A DNA stretch of 64,000 nt, taken from the NCBI RefSeq assembly GCF_001012825.1, contig NZ_LCZJ02000030.1, positions 36,890-100,889 of the forward strand. The letters are read 5' to 3'. The stretch is from Paenibacillus etheri. GTDB lineage: Bacteria; Bacillota; Bacilli; Paenibacillales; Paenibacillaceae. The notes beneath the pieces were generated by a model. That model was not told the origin of the DNA, made no database searches, and worked only from the letters and a program-made list of their open reading frames with translations. This document shows positions 28,943 through 38,008 of this stretch, piece by piece. A program made the position numbers and the translations under genes. How positions within the stretch are numbered: the stretch's first letter is position 1; each line of letters starts with the position of its first letter.

Positions 28943-31522
28943 TTATTCACCCGATGAATAGTACCAATATAATATATCACCATTCTCTAAAATGTAGCTG
29001 TCCGCGCTGATACTTGGATCAGCATCTCTATTCGTCTTATACTTCCATCCACTGCTAGGTCCGCCATCAAATTCGGACAAACCATTTATAGATTTCACGT
29101 ATTTACTTCCAGCGGTTCCGGATGATACTACCTTATCGCCCAATTGACTAATCAATAAGCTATAAGCCGTTTCACCTTCTTTTAGCGATACTGTTGTACT
29201 GTTCAGAATCGTACCCTTCTTGTTATCCCCAACGACTGAAATGGTAGCCGTAGCTTTAACAGGGGCAATAACGTCTGAAGCAATGTTTAGTGACTGAGTA
29301 TAACGCGCCACACTTGGCACACTATCTTTAGCATATCCGGTAACAATGATCGTATAGGTATTCGCTGGTAGACCTTGGTCAAAAGCAGCTACACCCTTAG
29401 CATTTGTGATGGCCTTCTGATCACCGATCAAGACCTGCACGCCAGCGGCTGGAGAAGTCACTGGATCGGAAGTAAAGGTATCCTTATTCCACACCCATTT
29501 TTTCTGAGAGACAGTTACTGTGAAAGCTTCACCCGGCTTTGGTTGTGATGAGGAGACGACCACAGTATCAACAACCTGTGTGGTTTCCCCGGCATAATAT
29601 ACAAGAACACGGTCGGATTCCTGTAATTCAAAAACGTCCATACCCACACTTGGATAGATCCATTCTCCGCCACGCCATACTACGAAGCTCCACCAGCCAT
29701 CATAAAGACCTTGCGTAATTCCATGAATGCCCGATACAAAATTACCATACGAAGATTTCGTGATATCTACTTTAAAATCGTTGGAAGACCCCAATTGTTG
29801 CAAAGCTTCAAGGGCATTGGAAGCCTTTAAAGTCCCCTCACCGATCACTCCTTGCGGACCCTCAACGGTAAGTGAAGTCGTTACATTCTTAGGAATCACC
29901 TTTAGATCTTGAGTATATTTAGCTATCGACGGTGCTTTTCCTTCCCGATAGCCTGTTACAGTCAGCTTGTAATCACCTGCTGGAACATTCCCTGAGAATA
30001 ATGCCTCACCTTTAGCATTCGTCGTTACGATGCGATTTCCAATTTGGACCTGAACGCCAGAAGCTTTGGCAGTTACCGGGGAGGACGTATTCGTTACAGC
30101 GTCCCATTTCCATGTCTTACTAGTCACTACTACAGTAAAAGAATCGCCCTCTTTAGGGCTTGGTTTAGACACCGCTACCGAATCTACAAGTTTAGTATCA
30201 TCTCCGGCATAATAAACCAGCACCTGATCTGAATCTTTAAGCGCAAAATCACTCATTCCAACATCAGGATTAATCCATTGACCGTTACGGGATACGACAT
30301 ACATCCATCCATCATAACCGCCATAGCTTCCGGCCGGAATGTTCCCAATTCCTGTGACATAAGCACCAGAAGGATTCGTGATCGGCAGGTTCGTCTGAAG
30401 AGCCAACTTCTCTAGTGCACCAAGCACGTTGCTAGCATATCCATATCCCTGTGCTAAAGTACTCTTAGGACCCTCTAGAGTAACAGGTGCATAGATTAAG
30501 GCATTCTGAACGGATGAATTAGAAAAATCGTATAACTTGCTGTTACTGCCTTTATGGAGTAGATTGTAGGCTACAAGCGCCTGAATCCCCTGCTCTGTAG
30601 CTAGAATATTGCTGCTTCCACCACGGCTATGAGTAAAGCTGCCGTCAGCGAGACGGTAGCTCAGCAAATTCCCGATCAGATTCACTTTATTCTTGGTATA
30701 TTCTAACCCACTTGGATCTACACCGAAGGATGTGAGACCTAGAATAGCTTGTGCAGCGCTCTCAGCACTATCTCCGTAACCTCCATGACTATCCTGAGCA
30801 TTAGATAGCCAAGATACGGCTTGTAGCCCTGCTGTGTACGCTTCCGGATTAAGCTTATGTGCCGCTAGAGCGGTCAAAGCTATCGCTGTCATATCTGGCT
30901 CACTAGCGCCTGTCGTTAAGGCAAAGCCGCCATCTTGATTTTGCTTGGAGAGAATCTCAGCAATGAGCTTATCCGCTGTCCATTTCGCGTTATATGGAAT
31001 GTTATATTTACCAGAGTCCAGTGCGAGCAAAGCATATACTGGATTATTAAGTGTCTGTCCACTGATTTTGTCATGATTATAGATCTTCTCTATTAAATTA
31101 TAGCCAGGAGTTGTTCCGCTTCCAGCAAAGTTGGTAGGATCAGCACCAATTGCTCTTACTGCGAGTACAATTCTCGCATAATCCGTTACGTTCGAGAAAT
31201 TGCCCTCTGCATCCTTCACCTTTTTCTCAAGGGATAGGCTATAACTCGCTGGCAGTTTATATCCTGCTTGAGCTAGTCCAATGGCTTGCCAATCTGACTG
31301 CACGCCACCCTTCAGAATAAATTCTGCAGCCGTATAGGTCGCATCCGCAACATTAATCCGCTCCGCATTAGCAGCTGAATCGCTAGATACTTCCAGCCCG
31401 GTGCTAACATCCGCCTCTGCGAAAATGGTTCCTGCCGGAACAATAGATGTTCCTAGAATCGAAATGGCCATGAAAATGGCCAGTCCAAGCACAAAAAACT
31501 TGGAGGAGAATATTTTCTTCAT
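28943..31522 (-). CDS. Secreted prenyltransferase-like / DUF4430 repeat protein (transcobalamin-like architecture)
   Basis: An 859-residue exported protein. After a signal peptide (FFVLGLAIFMAISILGT) comes an alpha/alpha-barrel of the prenyltransferase/terpenoid-cyclase repeat type at about 50-370, with repeats such as KQNQDGGFALTTG, QDSHGGYGDSAES and LADGSFTHSRGG. Three DUF4430 modules follow (about 380-450, 560-650, 765-859), each with a GYDGWMYVV- or DGWWSFVVW-type core and VLVYYAG ending. Two Ig/carboxypeptidase-like linkers separate them, so about 200 residues are duplicated in tandem. Intrinsic factor and transcobalamin have the same order (barrel, then DUF4430 domain), which makes a ligand-capture role possible. 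There is no sortase motif, S-layer domain or lipobox. Confidence 0.75.
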   Translation of the reverse strand: MKKIFSSKFFVLGLAIFMAISILGTSIVPAGTIFAEADVSTGLEVSSDSAANAERINVADATYTAAEFILKGGVQSDWQAIGLAQAGYKLPASYSLSLEKKVKDAEGNFSNVTDYARIVLAVRAIGADPTNFAGSGTTPGYNLIEKIYNHDKISGQTLNNPVYALLALDSGKYNIPYNAKWTADKLIAEILSKQNQDGGFALTTGASEPDMTAIALTALAAHKLNPEAYTAGLQAVSWLSNAQDSHGGYGDSAESAAQAILGLTSFGVDPSGLEYTKNKVNLIGNLLSYRLADGSFTHSRGGSSNILATEQGIQALVAYNLLHKGSNSKLYDFSNSSVQNALIYAPVTLEGPKSTLAQGYGYASNVLGALEKLALQTNLPITNPSGAYVTGIGNIPAGSYGGYDGWMYVVSRNGQWINPDVGMSDFALKDSDQVLVYYAGDDTKLVDSVAVSKPSPKEGDSFTVVVTSKTWKWDAVTNTSSPVTAKASGVQVQIGNRIVTTNAKGEALFSGNVPAGDYKLTVTGYREGKAPSIAKYTQDLKVIPKNVTTSLTVEGPQGVIGEGTLKASNALEALQQLGSSNDFKVDITKSSYGNFVSGIHGITQGLYDGWWSFVVWRGGEWIYPSVGMDVFELQESDRVLVYYAGETTQVVDTVVVSSSQPKPGEAFTVTVSQKKWVWNKDTFTSDPVTSPAAGVQVLIGDQKAITNAKGVAAFDQGLPANTYTIIVTGYAKDSVPSVARYTQSLNIASDVIAPVKATATISVVGDNKKGTILNSTTVSLKEGETAYSLLISQLGDKVVSSGTAGSKYVKSINGLSEFDGGPSSGWKYKTNRDADPSISADSYILENGDILYWYYSSGE

Positions 31523-31575
31523 TGTTCAACCTCTTTCTAAAAAGGAATAGGTACTACACAAAATAAGTGCGCACA

Positions 31576-31604
31576 ACATAAAAACCGCCCCTATGAAGGG
31601 CGGT
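31576..31604 (-). terminator. Terminator-like hairpin in the leader of the DUF4430 protein gene
   Basis: Minus strand ACCGCCC (31604-31598) pairs with GGGGCGGT (31591-31584), followed by TTTTATG. It begins only about 11-18 nt after the predicted transcription start and 54 bp before the ATG. Confidence 0.65.
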
Positions 31605-31621
31605 ATAACCTTATTTTCATA

Positions 31622-31650
31622 ATCATATCTATTAATACACAGCATGTCTA
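31622..31650 (-). promoter_or_regulatory. sigma-A promoter for the DUF4430 protein gene
   Basis: Minus strand TAGACA (31650-31645, 5 of 6) and TATGAT (31627-31622, 5 of 6), spaced 17 bp, between the terminator of the GAP1 operon and the hairpin above. Confidence 0.7.
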
Positions 31651-31671
31651 TAGAAAAGCTTTGTATGAGCA

Positions 31672-31720
31672 ACAAAAAAAGAACAGCAGAACTAAACCTT
31701 TCGGATACGTCCTGCTGTTC
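31672..31720 (-). terminator. Terminator of the GAP1/GTPase operon
   Basis: Minus strand GAACAGCAG (31720-31712) pairs with CTGCTGTTC (31689-31681), followed by seven T, 11 bp after the stop of the GAP1-like gene. Confidence 0.9.
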
Positions 31721-31730
31721 AGAAACTCCT

Positions 31731-34727
31731 TTATTCAGCTGTTCCTTCTGGACTTGCAGTTGGCGAAGGTTCAGCACTTGAGTTAACTCCCGGTGTATCC
31801 TTTGGAGCGGGATCTACAATCAATGTAAATCTCCCTGCCTTGATCATACTTTTCTCTACGATGGTCGCACCCGGCTCCAAGGTAACCTCCACCTGATAGG
31901 AGGGTTGTACACCTTCTGAGACAGCTGTCGCGGATGGTACAACTGTGTTGTCCCCCGCATCAGCTGAAGGCGTTGGAGACGGCGAAGCATCGGCTTCTGA
32001 GTTAGTAGCCTCTGCGCCTTCTGCCGTTTCAGCAGTAGTGCCAGTGGCATTCGTATTCTCGGACGAGTTCCCCTCATCCGTTCCATCCGTTGACGGAACC
32101 GGGCAAGTCCCATTGCTAGCAGCAACCTTAAAACTCTTATCCACCACATCGGATGAAGTCATTAGACTAATCTCCGTCGGATTAAATTGCACACAATCAT
32201 CCGCGTTGGCAAACGTAAACACCAATACACTGCTTCCTTTATCTCCTTCGGCACCTAGATCCTTCAGGTATACGGAAGCCGGAGGAAGCTTATTGCCTTC
32301 ACTCTGAACGGGTGTCGGCTCAGGGCTTGTCCCCGGCAGAGCCGTCTTCGTATCATCCGGCCGTAGCATACTAAATACGATAATAGCGATAATCACCAGA
32401 ATGCCCGTAATGGAACCGGAGATCAGGAGTCGAAATCGACTGCGGCTGATCCAGCGCGCCAGCGGGGAAGCGAGCTGGGAGCGAGCTTCGTTATAGACAT
32501 TTTGTAGCGCAGGCCGAGCTGTAGCGACATAGCTTTTACGGAACTCACGATTCTTAAACGCCTCACGGTCACTGCTCTGGAAATACTTCAGAATCGCCCG
32601 GCGGTATCCCGGATGAAGCTTTTTATTCGATATCGTGAATAAAGAATTTCCTTGGGACCATGCAAAGAATCGATAGATAACATCCTTATCATTACCGGCT
32701 TTATGCTTAACTAACTCCAGCAATGCGTCATAATCCAGCGGACCACCCTCGCGCTGACTGGTGTAGTAGAAAGCTAGTGGAAGACGTTCAAATGGCTCTA
32801 GCACCCGGGCTTCCTTTAGTAAACGGCGGCCGAGCAGCTGCACATCGTCTAGTTCCTTCGGAGACAAGCCTGCAAAAATCTCTTCATTCGGCTTCTCTTC
32901 ACCAAACCAGCGATAAGCAGCGCGGAGAGCATTTTCTTTCTGCTTGCTAATTCTATCTAGTGGCGGCTGCCAATCCACAACATTGCCATAACGTAAGAAA
33001 ACAACCTCTAGTAAGTCCTCCTGCGTCATTTCAGTAAGGGATAGCCGGTTCAGCAAGAATCTATCAGCAGATGCTGCAAGCTCCAGCATGAGCGAGAGTA
33101 CTTTAGGAGAAACGCCTGTCCCTCTACGTCGATCTTTTTCCGTTTTATCTACAATGCCATGAATTTCCGCCACCGCAGCAACCGGATCAGTCTCCAATTG
33201 TAGCTTTTCTAGCAAATAATCCCTTACAGCATCCTGAGCAAAAGGCTGCTCTAACGCAGCCGGCAGAAAACGGCCCCAATGGAGTACAAAATTCAGAATG
33301 TCCACAGATTTAGTAGCTGCAACTAGTCTCGACTCCATATAAGGTTCTAATAGCTGCTTGCGGAAATACGACTCGGACATTACCCGTTGAAAAAAAGTAG
33401 CACTTAGCTCATCGTTACTCTCAATAATCCCGTAAGCTGCACTGAGTACATCTTTGCGTCCCGCTTCCACGCTATGAAGCATTCCATTAATGAAATAATC
33501 GACGATTTTTACTTTGTAATTATGATCCTTAAGCACAAAATAATCCTTAAAGCACTCCATAATGGCAGGCTCCGGAACATTCCTTTGCCGGACTAAATCA
33601 AATTCTCGGTCGAACCGCTCCAAGAAAATATCATTCAGTCGGATTCTGGAATGAATAGCACCCTCCGCTTTAAGATAAGAGAGCAATCCACTTAGCACCG
33701 CACTCTTATTCTCTGTATATAAATGCTCATTCCCCTGCTCAATCTCATAAAATACGGCTAACTCATTATAGAAAGCGAGCGACAGTTTATGCTCAGGACT
33801 TTCTCCACGCAGGATCTGATCGGCAAAACTTACAAAATCGTCGAGATCCCCTGGATTCAAAAGCAACAGCTTCCAAACCAGATCAGCATATGGCTGGCGG
33901 GACTCGCCAAAATCTACATTTCCCATCCGTCCGGAAACCAAATCGAATGTAAAATCCTTTTCGATGCTGCGATCACCGGGACGGAGCGAACCTTTTTCCA
34001 CGAAGCTAAGATGTATATATTTACGGCTTTGCGGTTCATTAGCATACGTAATCACGCCTAATCTACGGCGGAATTCATACGGCAGCACGCTATATAAAAT
34101 CTCTGTAAGCTCAACCGCACGTGCGGACAGCTCCGTGATAGGTACATTTAGAGCGATATAGATTTTTTTCTTACCTGCCACAGAGAGCATCACTGCTTGC
34201 AGCAATGACTTAAATATCCCTTCATTAATCCCTAACAAGCGTAATCCCGCTATAGGATCAGGGCGACGATCCGTACGAATAACTGGAATAGCAGACAGCT
34301 CCGGCAAGGTTCCGCCCAGCTCACCTTCATAACTTTTTGCAAAATCAGCATGTAGAAAGTCCCCATAGCTCTGAATAATCTCCTCTGAACGTGAGGCAGG
34401 AACTACAAAGTTATGTGCAAAAAAAGCGCTGCGCTGACCCGTAAAATCCGTTGCTTGATAACGACTCATCCCAATGACCGTGTCGCCATTCTCTGCATGG
34501 AACAGGTGTAGCGCATTAGGATATACAGACTCATCCTTCTCTCCACGAGCGGCCAGCTCTACTGGAGCATCGTAGAGACAGAAAGGATGCAGTGTTTTTT
34601 TGATAAAATTATTGTCCAGACTGTCCGATTTCGCTACTGTATCAAAACCTTCAGTGGAACGAAATAATCCGCGGCGTTCGCGGGTATACATTTGTTGGGT
34701 AATCTTAGACCCTGAGAAAACATTCAC
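31731..34727 (-). CDS. GAP1-like GTPase-associated membrane protein
   Basis: A 998-residue protein. The N-terminal region (about 1-280, with QQMYTRERRG, FCLYDAPVEL, SRYQATDFTGQRSAFFAHNF) fits my memory of GTPase-associated protein 1 (GAP1) domains described beside bacterial conflict-type GTPases. The middle (280-760) is a long alpha-helical region. One membrane helix at about 767-788 (ISGSITGILVIIAIIVFSML) is followed by a roughly 200-residue Ser/Thr/Pro/Ala-rich tail with two Cys, predicted to lie outside. It starts at GTG 34727, overlapping the GTPase stop by 4 bp (GTGA), so the two are translationally coupled. The name rests on recall; the topology and coupling are seen directly. Confidence 0.65.
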   Translation of the reverse strand: MNVFSGSKITQQMYTRERRGLFRSTEGFDTVAKSDSLDNNFIKKTLHPFCLYDAPVELAARGEKDESVYPNALHLFHAENGDTVIGMSRYQATDFTGQRSAFFAHNFVVPASRSEEIIQSYGDFLHADFAKSYEGELGGTLPELSAIPVIRTDRRPDPIAGLRLLGINEGIFKSLLQAVMLSVAGKKKIYIALNVPITELSARAVELTEILYSVLPYEFRRRLGVITYANEPQSRKYIHLSFVEKGSLRPGDRSIEKDFTFDLVSGRMGNVDFGESRQPYADLVWKLLLLNPGDLDDFVSFADQILRGESPEHKLSLAFYNELAVFYEIEQGNEHLYTENKSAVLSGLLSYLKAEGAIHSRIRLNDIFLERFDREFDLVRQRNVPEPAIMECFKDYFVLKDHNYKVKIVDYFINGMLHSVEAGRKDVLSAAYGIIESNDELSATFFQRVMSESYFRKQLLEPYMESRLVAATKSVDILNFVLHWGRFLPAALEQPFAQDAVRDYLLEKLQLETDPVAAVAEIHGIVDKTEKDRRRGTGVSPKVLSLMLELAASADRFLLNRLSLTEMTQEDLLEVVFLRYGNVVDWQPPLDRISKQKENALRAAYRWFGEEKPNEEIFAGLSPKELDDVQLLGRRLLKEARVLEPFERLPLAFYYTSQREGGPLDYDALLELVKHKAGNDKDVIYRFFAWSQGNSLFTISNKKLHPGYRRAILKYFQSSDREAFKNREFRKSYVATARPALQNVYNEARSQLASPLARWISRSRFRLLISGSITGILVIIAIIVFSMLRPDDTKTALPGTSPEPTPVQSEGNKLPPASVYLKDLGAEGDKGSSVLVFTFANADDCVQFNPTEISLMTSSDVVDKSFKVAASNGTCPVPSTDGTDEGNSSENTNATGTTAETAEGAEATNSEADASPSPTPSADAGDNTVVPSATAVSEGVQPSYQVEVTLEPGATIVEKSMIKAGRFTLIVDPAPKDTPGVNSSAEPSPTASPEGTAE

Positions 34728-35986
34728 GGGCCGTCGCTCCCCTCAATATACTTCAGCTTATGCAGCAGCCAAATAAATGGCTCGTCTACGCGAATTGGAC
34801 TTACTACTCCCTCAATCTTCTGATTCACAGGATTACTGCCCAACGCAGATACCGCAAAATAGCCCGTATTCGAGAAGTATACATCCATCGTATCTTTAAA
34901 AGGTCTGTCCACCTTACCAATAAATCTGCGGATTTCTCCGTCGATGTTATGGAACTCATCCATATTCAATGTTTTGCGATGAACATAGTTATTGAACACA
35001 TTACTGTTAGACTTGATATAATCGCCATCCTCATCCTTCAGCGAATGTAACATATCACTTTTCGCAAGAACGACTGCTGTTGGAATGTCTGTTTTGCTCT
35101 TTTCCTGATAAGCGATAAAATCACCGAACATTGTCAGCACAACATCACGTGGCTCGTCATATTGCGAGACCCATTCTCCCGGGCGATCGCCGATGTTAAT
35201 ATGAATCTTCTCACGAATTGAACGGATTTGCAGCGGATCGACCATAAACAGAATACCTGCAGAGTTCTTGATATGCTGACCGTGTAGTCCCAGATAATCC
35301 TGATCCACCATGCCCTCACCCGCTACATCAAAGAACACGAGTGTCAGTGGCGGCTTCTCTTCATCCTTAAAGACGAATTGAAAAATAAACGGCTCCTGCA
35401 TTTTTTCCTTTTGTGTAGAAGCCAGAAGATCCCCGCGCTCAAAAAGCGGTTCTTCATATAGCGTACGGAACTTACGGCTAATCTCTGCATTTAGCGGCAT
35501 ACAAGCGGCATCAAAATGGCCTGCTGTCGTATGCTGCAAGGTGTGAATCAGCGCGGTCATGTACACCGACTTCCCGACTTGGGAAGCTCCGATAATTGAG
35601 ATAATGTTACTAGGAACTTTTCCTGCAGTCACAGGTAGCTCATTATGGCAGGATGGACAAAGCCGTCTGCGCGTGAGTACTCCATAACGATCCGTAAGCC
35701 CTGTTAATACATGATCGGTATAATGATGGTATTCTTCCGGAATATCCGCCGGATTAATGATCGCTTCTATGTCATCCACCGTATCGAGCCCAAAGCGCTC
35801 ACGGTATTTATTTAAGGCATCATCCTCGCCCAGTGCGTAATTCTCATCGTCCTCCCGGCTATGCATAGCCCGAAAGACGACATCCTCCGGAGAGAACTTG
35901 GTGAAGCAATACGGGCACACAATATCATAAAAAAGTGGCCTTGGCTCCGGCTGATTCTTTTTCATAAAACGGCTAAAAAAAGACAT
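34724..35986 (-). CDS. Zinc-ribbon GTPase (DO-GTPase2-like)
   Basis: A 420-residue cytoplasmic P-loop GTPase. A four-Cys zinc ribbon is split around an insert: Cys24/Cys27 (CPYC) and Cys110/Cys113 (CPSC). The G domain has G1 GASQVGKS (133-140), G3 DVAGEG (220-225) and G4-like AKSD (308-311). The large spacing between G1 and G3 and the absence of membrane helices set it apart from Ras- and dynamin-type proteins. It resembles the 'double-GTPase'-associated families and the 'distinct GTPase' reported with tubulin-like/VWA loci. GGGAGGATGAGTAG precedes the ATG. It is coupled to the GAP1-like gene, its likely membrane partner or regulator. Confidence 0.75.
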   Translation of the reverse strand: MSFFSRFMKKNQPEPRPLFYDIVCPYCFTKFSPEDVVFRAMHSREDDENYALGEDDALNKYRERFGLDTVDDIEAIINPADIPEEYHHYTDHVLTGLTDRYGVLTRRRLCPSCHNELPVTAGKVPSNIISIIGASQVGKSVYMTALIHTLQHTTAGHFDAACMPLNAEISRKFRTLYEEPLFERGDLLASTQKEKMQEPFIFQFVFKDEEKPPLTLVFFDVAGEGMVDQDYLGLHGQHIKNSAGILFMVDPLQIRSIREKIHINIGDRPGEWVSQYDEPRDVVLTMFGDFIAYQEKSKTDIPTAVVLAKSDMLHSLKDEDGDYIKSNSNVFNNYVHRKTLNMDEFHNIDGEIRRFIGKVDRPFKDTMDVYFSNTGYFAVSALGSNPVNQKIEGVVSPIRVDEPFIWLLHKLKYIEGSDGP

Positions 35987-36072
35987 CTACTCATCCTCCC
36001 AAAAGTTGTATATGCGTATCTTGCTATGGACAGGAAATGTCCAACACTCGCTTGTACGCGTAGACTGATATC

Positions 36073-36714
36073 TTACTCCGGCACCAACTCGTAATAAAGC
36101 CCATACTTAGGACCGTCGGTGAAAAAGATGCGTACAAAATCATCCTTGCCGATCTCAATCGGCGGGAGTACGTTGCGTCCAGGGGCGAAATCCTGTACAA
36201 AGGGAAAGAGAATACCATCCTCTTTCCCTGCCGGATGTCCTCCCCGTTTCTTAACATAACAGAGGACATCTCGAGCTACTGGAACTTCTGCCGTAATCGC
36301 CATATGTACGGTCTTTTGTTTTCCGAATAATCCTTTTTTTTGTTGAATGGAATAATAGATTCTGGCTTTGCCTGCACTGACCACCACACGGTTCGCACCG
36401 TCACTTTGTCTCACCAGCAGCGTCTCTCCGTTCTCCGCAAGGCGAGCAAATATGGTATAGGAGACTAGACCGATCTCATCCAATCGATCACGGTATCCAT
36501 TGTTAGATTTGTATTCCTCACGAGTGTAGAGCTTCATTCCGACAGGTGGAATATCCCCGGCTCCCATGGAAGCCTCTTCTGCGGAGGTCTTGTGGATGTA
36601 CACCGCCTGCACGCCGTCCGGCCAACGCCATCTCAGCATACAGAACCGGTCATCCACTTGAGATGTCACATCCGTTATTACCAGAGCGGAAGCATTATCC
36701 TCGGCGTACCTCAT
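36073..36714 (-). CDS. Predicted beta-rich protein of the tubulin/VWA/GTPase locus, unrecognised
   Basis: A 213-residue soluble protein without signal peptide or membrane helix. Its opening, MLRWRWPDGVQAVYIHK, looks like the first strands of a fibronectin-III-like sandwich. A second half (IYYSIQQKKGLFGKQK, HMAITAEVPV) also seems beta-rich. I cannot name a function. It lies between the VWA gene (22-bp gap) and the GTPase gene (86-bp gap) on the same strand, so it probably belongs to that complex. Confidence 0.6.
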   Translation of the reverse strand: MRYAEDNASALVITDVTSQVDDRFCMLRWRWPDGVQAVYIHKTSAEEASMGAGDIPPVGMKLYTREEYKSNNGYRDRLDEIGLVSYTIFARLAENGETLLVRQSDGANRVVVSAGKARIYYSIQQKKGLFGKQKTVHMAITAEVPVARDVLCYVKKRGGHPAGKEDGILFPFVQDFAPGRNVLPPIEIGKDDFVRIFFTDGPKYGLYYELVPE

Positions 36715-36736
36715 TACTGTAAGCCCCTTTCAACTA

Positions 36737-38008
36737 CTAGAATCCTTTGCTGTTCCGATTTCTCCGTCGATCAGGAAAGCCTTCTGTCGGTGGAGTAGGA
36801 GCTGCATTATTTCTTCTATTACGGTAAATACGTCCTTCTCCTACTGGAATGACGCCCGTAAATAATGAGATGATTGCAGCCAATATAAGAACAGCTAGGA
36901 GGCGAATAAGTCCGTCAGTGAAATTATGACCGCTAAGTCCGAATTCCAGAATAAGTCCTGCGAACAACCCTGAGATTACGCCGCCAATCCCGAAGCTTTT
37001 TGCTAAATGACGGTTGTCAAACATAATACCAAGTCCGAGTCCAAGTGCAGCACCGATTAGCATCAGCGACAAAATACGAACTGCAGCATAGTACGGACTA
37101 TCTGCTGTAACATCACTGCGTACCGTAAGCAATGTTCGATCTCCCAAACGATCATAGATTTGCTGGAATACATCACCCAAAAGGGCTGTATCTGTCACAT
37201 CATAATAATGACCACCCGTTATTTTCGCAATATCTTGTAGCAACTGGGTACCTGCAGGATCCTGCATCCCCAGACCAATGGTATTTACGGCAATTCCACG
37301 ATCTATATAAGTCTGCAATTCTCGTGAGGTATCGAAATTACTTACTCCGTCCGACAGCAAAATAACCATTGCGCCCTGATTTTTTTTGCCGTCACTGTCT
37401 ATCTCTTTAAGTGCTTCCGAGATCGCACCGCTAATGTTCGTGCCACCCTCAGTTGGCTTCAAATTATCAATGGCAGTCAGTACCTTCTCACGATTCTGTG
37501 AATCTGAGAGTGGTGTTAACGGCTGGACGACTACAGCTTCGTGGTTAAATGTCACCACCGATACCTGATTGTCATTGTCCATTCGTGCAATTAACGCCTT
37601 AGCGGCTGAATAACGGCTGTTATCAGGATCACTCTGAGCCATACTGCCAGAGTCATCGATAGCCATTACTACATTCTTAACCGGTTTAGCACCGCCAAAA
37701 TTCAGCTCATAAACGAATTCCGTTAATGCTCCAACTCCAAGTGCAAGGACAATCATCAGAGGCAGCAGCTTCCATGAAAGCCCTAGATAACGCTGCTTCC
37801 ATGAGGCTCCGTTTAGTCGTGGCGAGATCATCTCTGCAATCAGGCAGCCGATACCGATACCGAGCGCCACAATGGCGAAATAAATGCCCACGAGTAAAAT
37901 GGATGGCAGATCGTTATACCAGCTTAGCAGCCATTCGCCAAAAAGAAAGGCGACCCCACCGCCGATCAGACTGAAGAAGAGCAGGAGCATATTGATTTTT
38001 CTCTGCAT
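36737..38008 (-). CDS. Six-helix membrane protein with outward-facing VWA domain
   Basis: A 423-residue protein. Three membrane helices at about 6-28, 36-58 and 80-100 precede a von Willebrand A domain (about 110-275), and three more helices follow (about 305-325, 335-355, 365-390), ending in an Arg/Asn-rich tail. MIDAS is complete: D118-x-S120-x-S122 (AIDDSGSM), Thr190 (GGTNISG), Asp220 (LLSDG). With the basic N-terminus inside, the VWA domain lies outside the membrane. It probably binds a partner through a divalent metal. First gene of a four-gene unit (VWA, beta-rich protein, GTPase, GAP1-like). Confidence 0.8.
   Translation of the reverse strand: MQRKINMLLLFFSLIGGGVAFLFGEWLLSWYNDLPSILLVGIYFAIVALGIGIGCLIAEMISPRLNGASWKQRYLGLSWKLLPLMIVLALGVGALTEFVYELNFGGAKPVKNVVMAIDDSGSMAQSDPDNSRYSAAKALIARMDNDNQVSVVTFNHEAVVVQPLTPLSDSQNREKVLTAIDNLKPTEGGTNISGAISEALKEIDSDGKKNQGAMVILLSDGVSNFDTSRELQTYIDRGIAVNTIGLGMQDPAGTQLLQDIAKITGGHYYDVTDTALLGDVFQQIYDRLGDRTLLTVRSDVTADSPYYAAVRILSLMLIGAALGLGLGIMFDNRHLAKSFGIGGVISGLFAGLILEFGLSGHNFTDGLIRLLAVLILAAIISLFTGVIPVGEGRIYRNRRNNAAPTPPTEGFPDRRRNRNSKGF

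Noticed and set aside
31523-31672. Cobalamin riboswitch ahead of the transcobalamin-like protein
   Set aside because: The leader after the promoter is under 100 nt and shows no B12 box or multi-stem structure.
31526-31777. 83-residue minus-strand frame with a hydrophobic stretch
   Set aside because: It starts inside the GAP1-like gene and crosses a strong terminator, a promoter and a second hairpin, so it cannot be one message.
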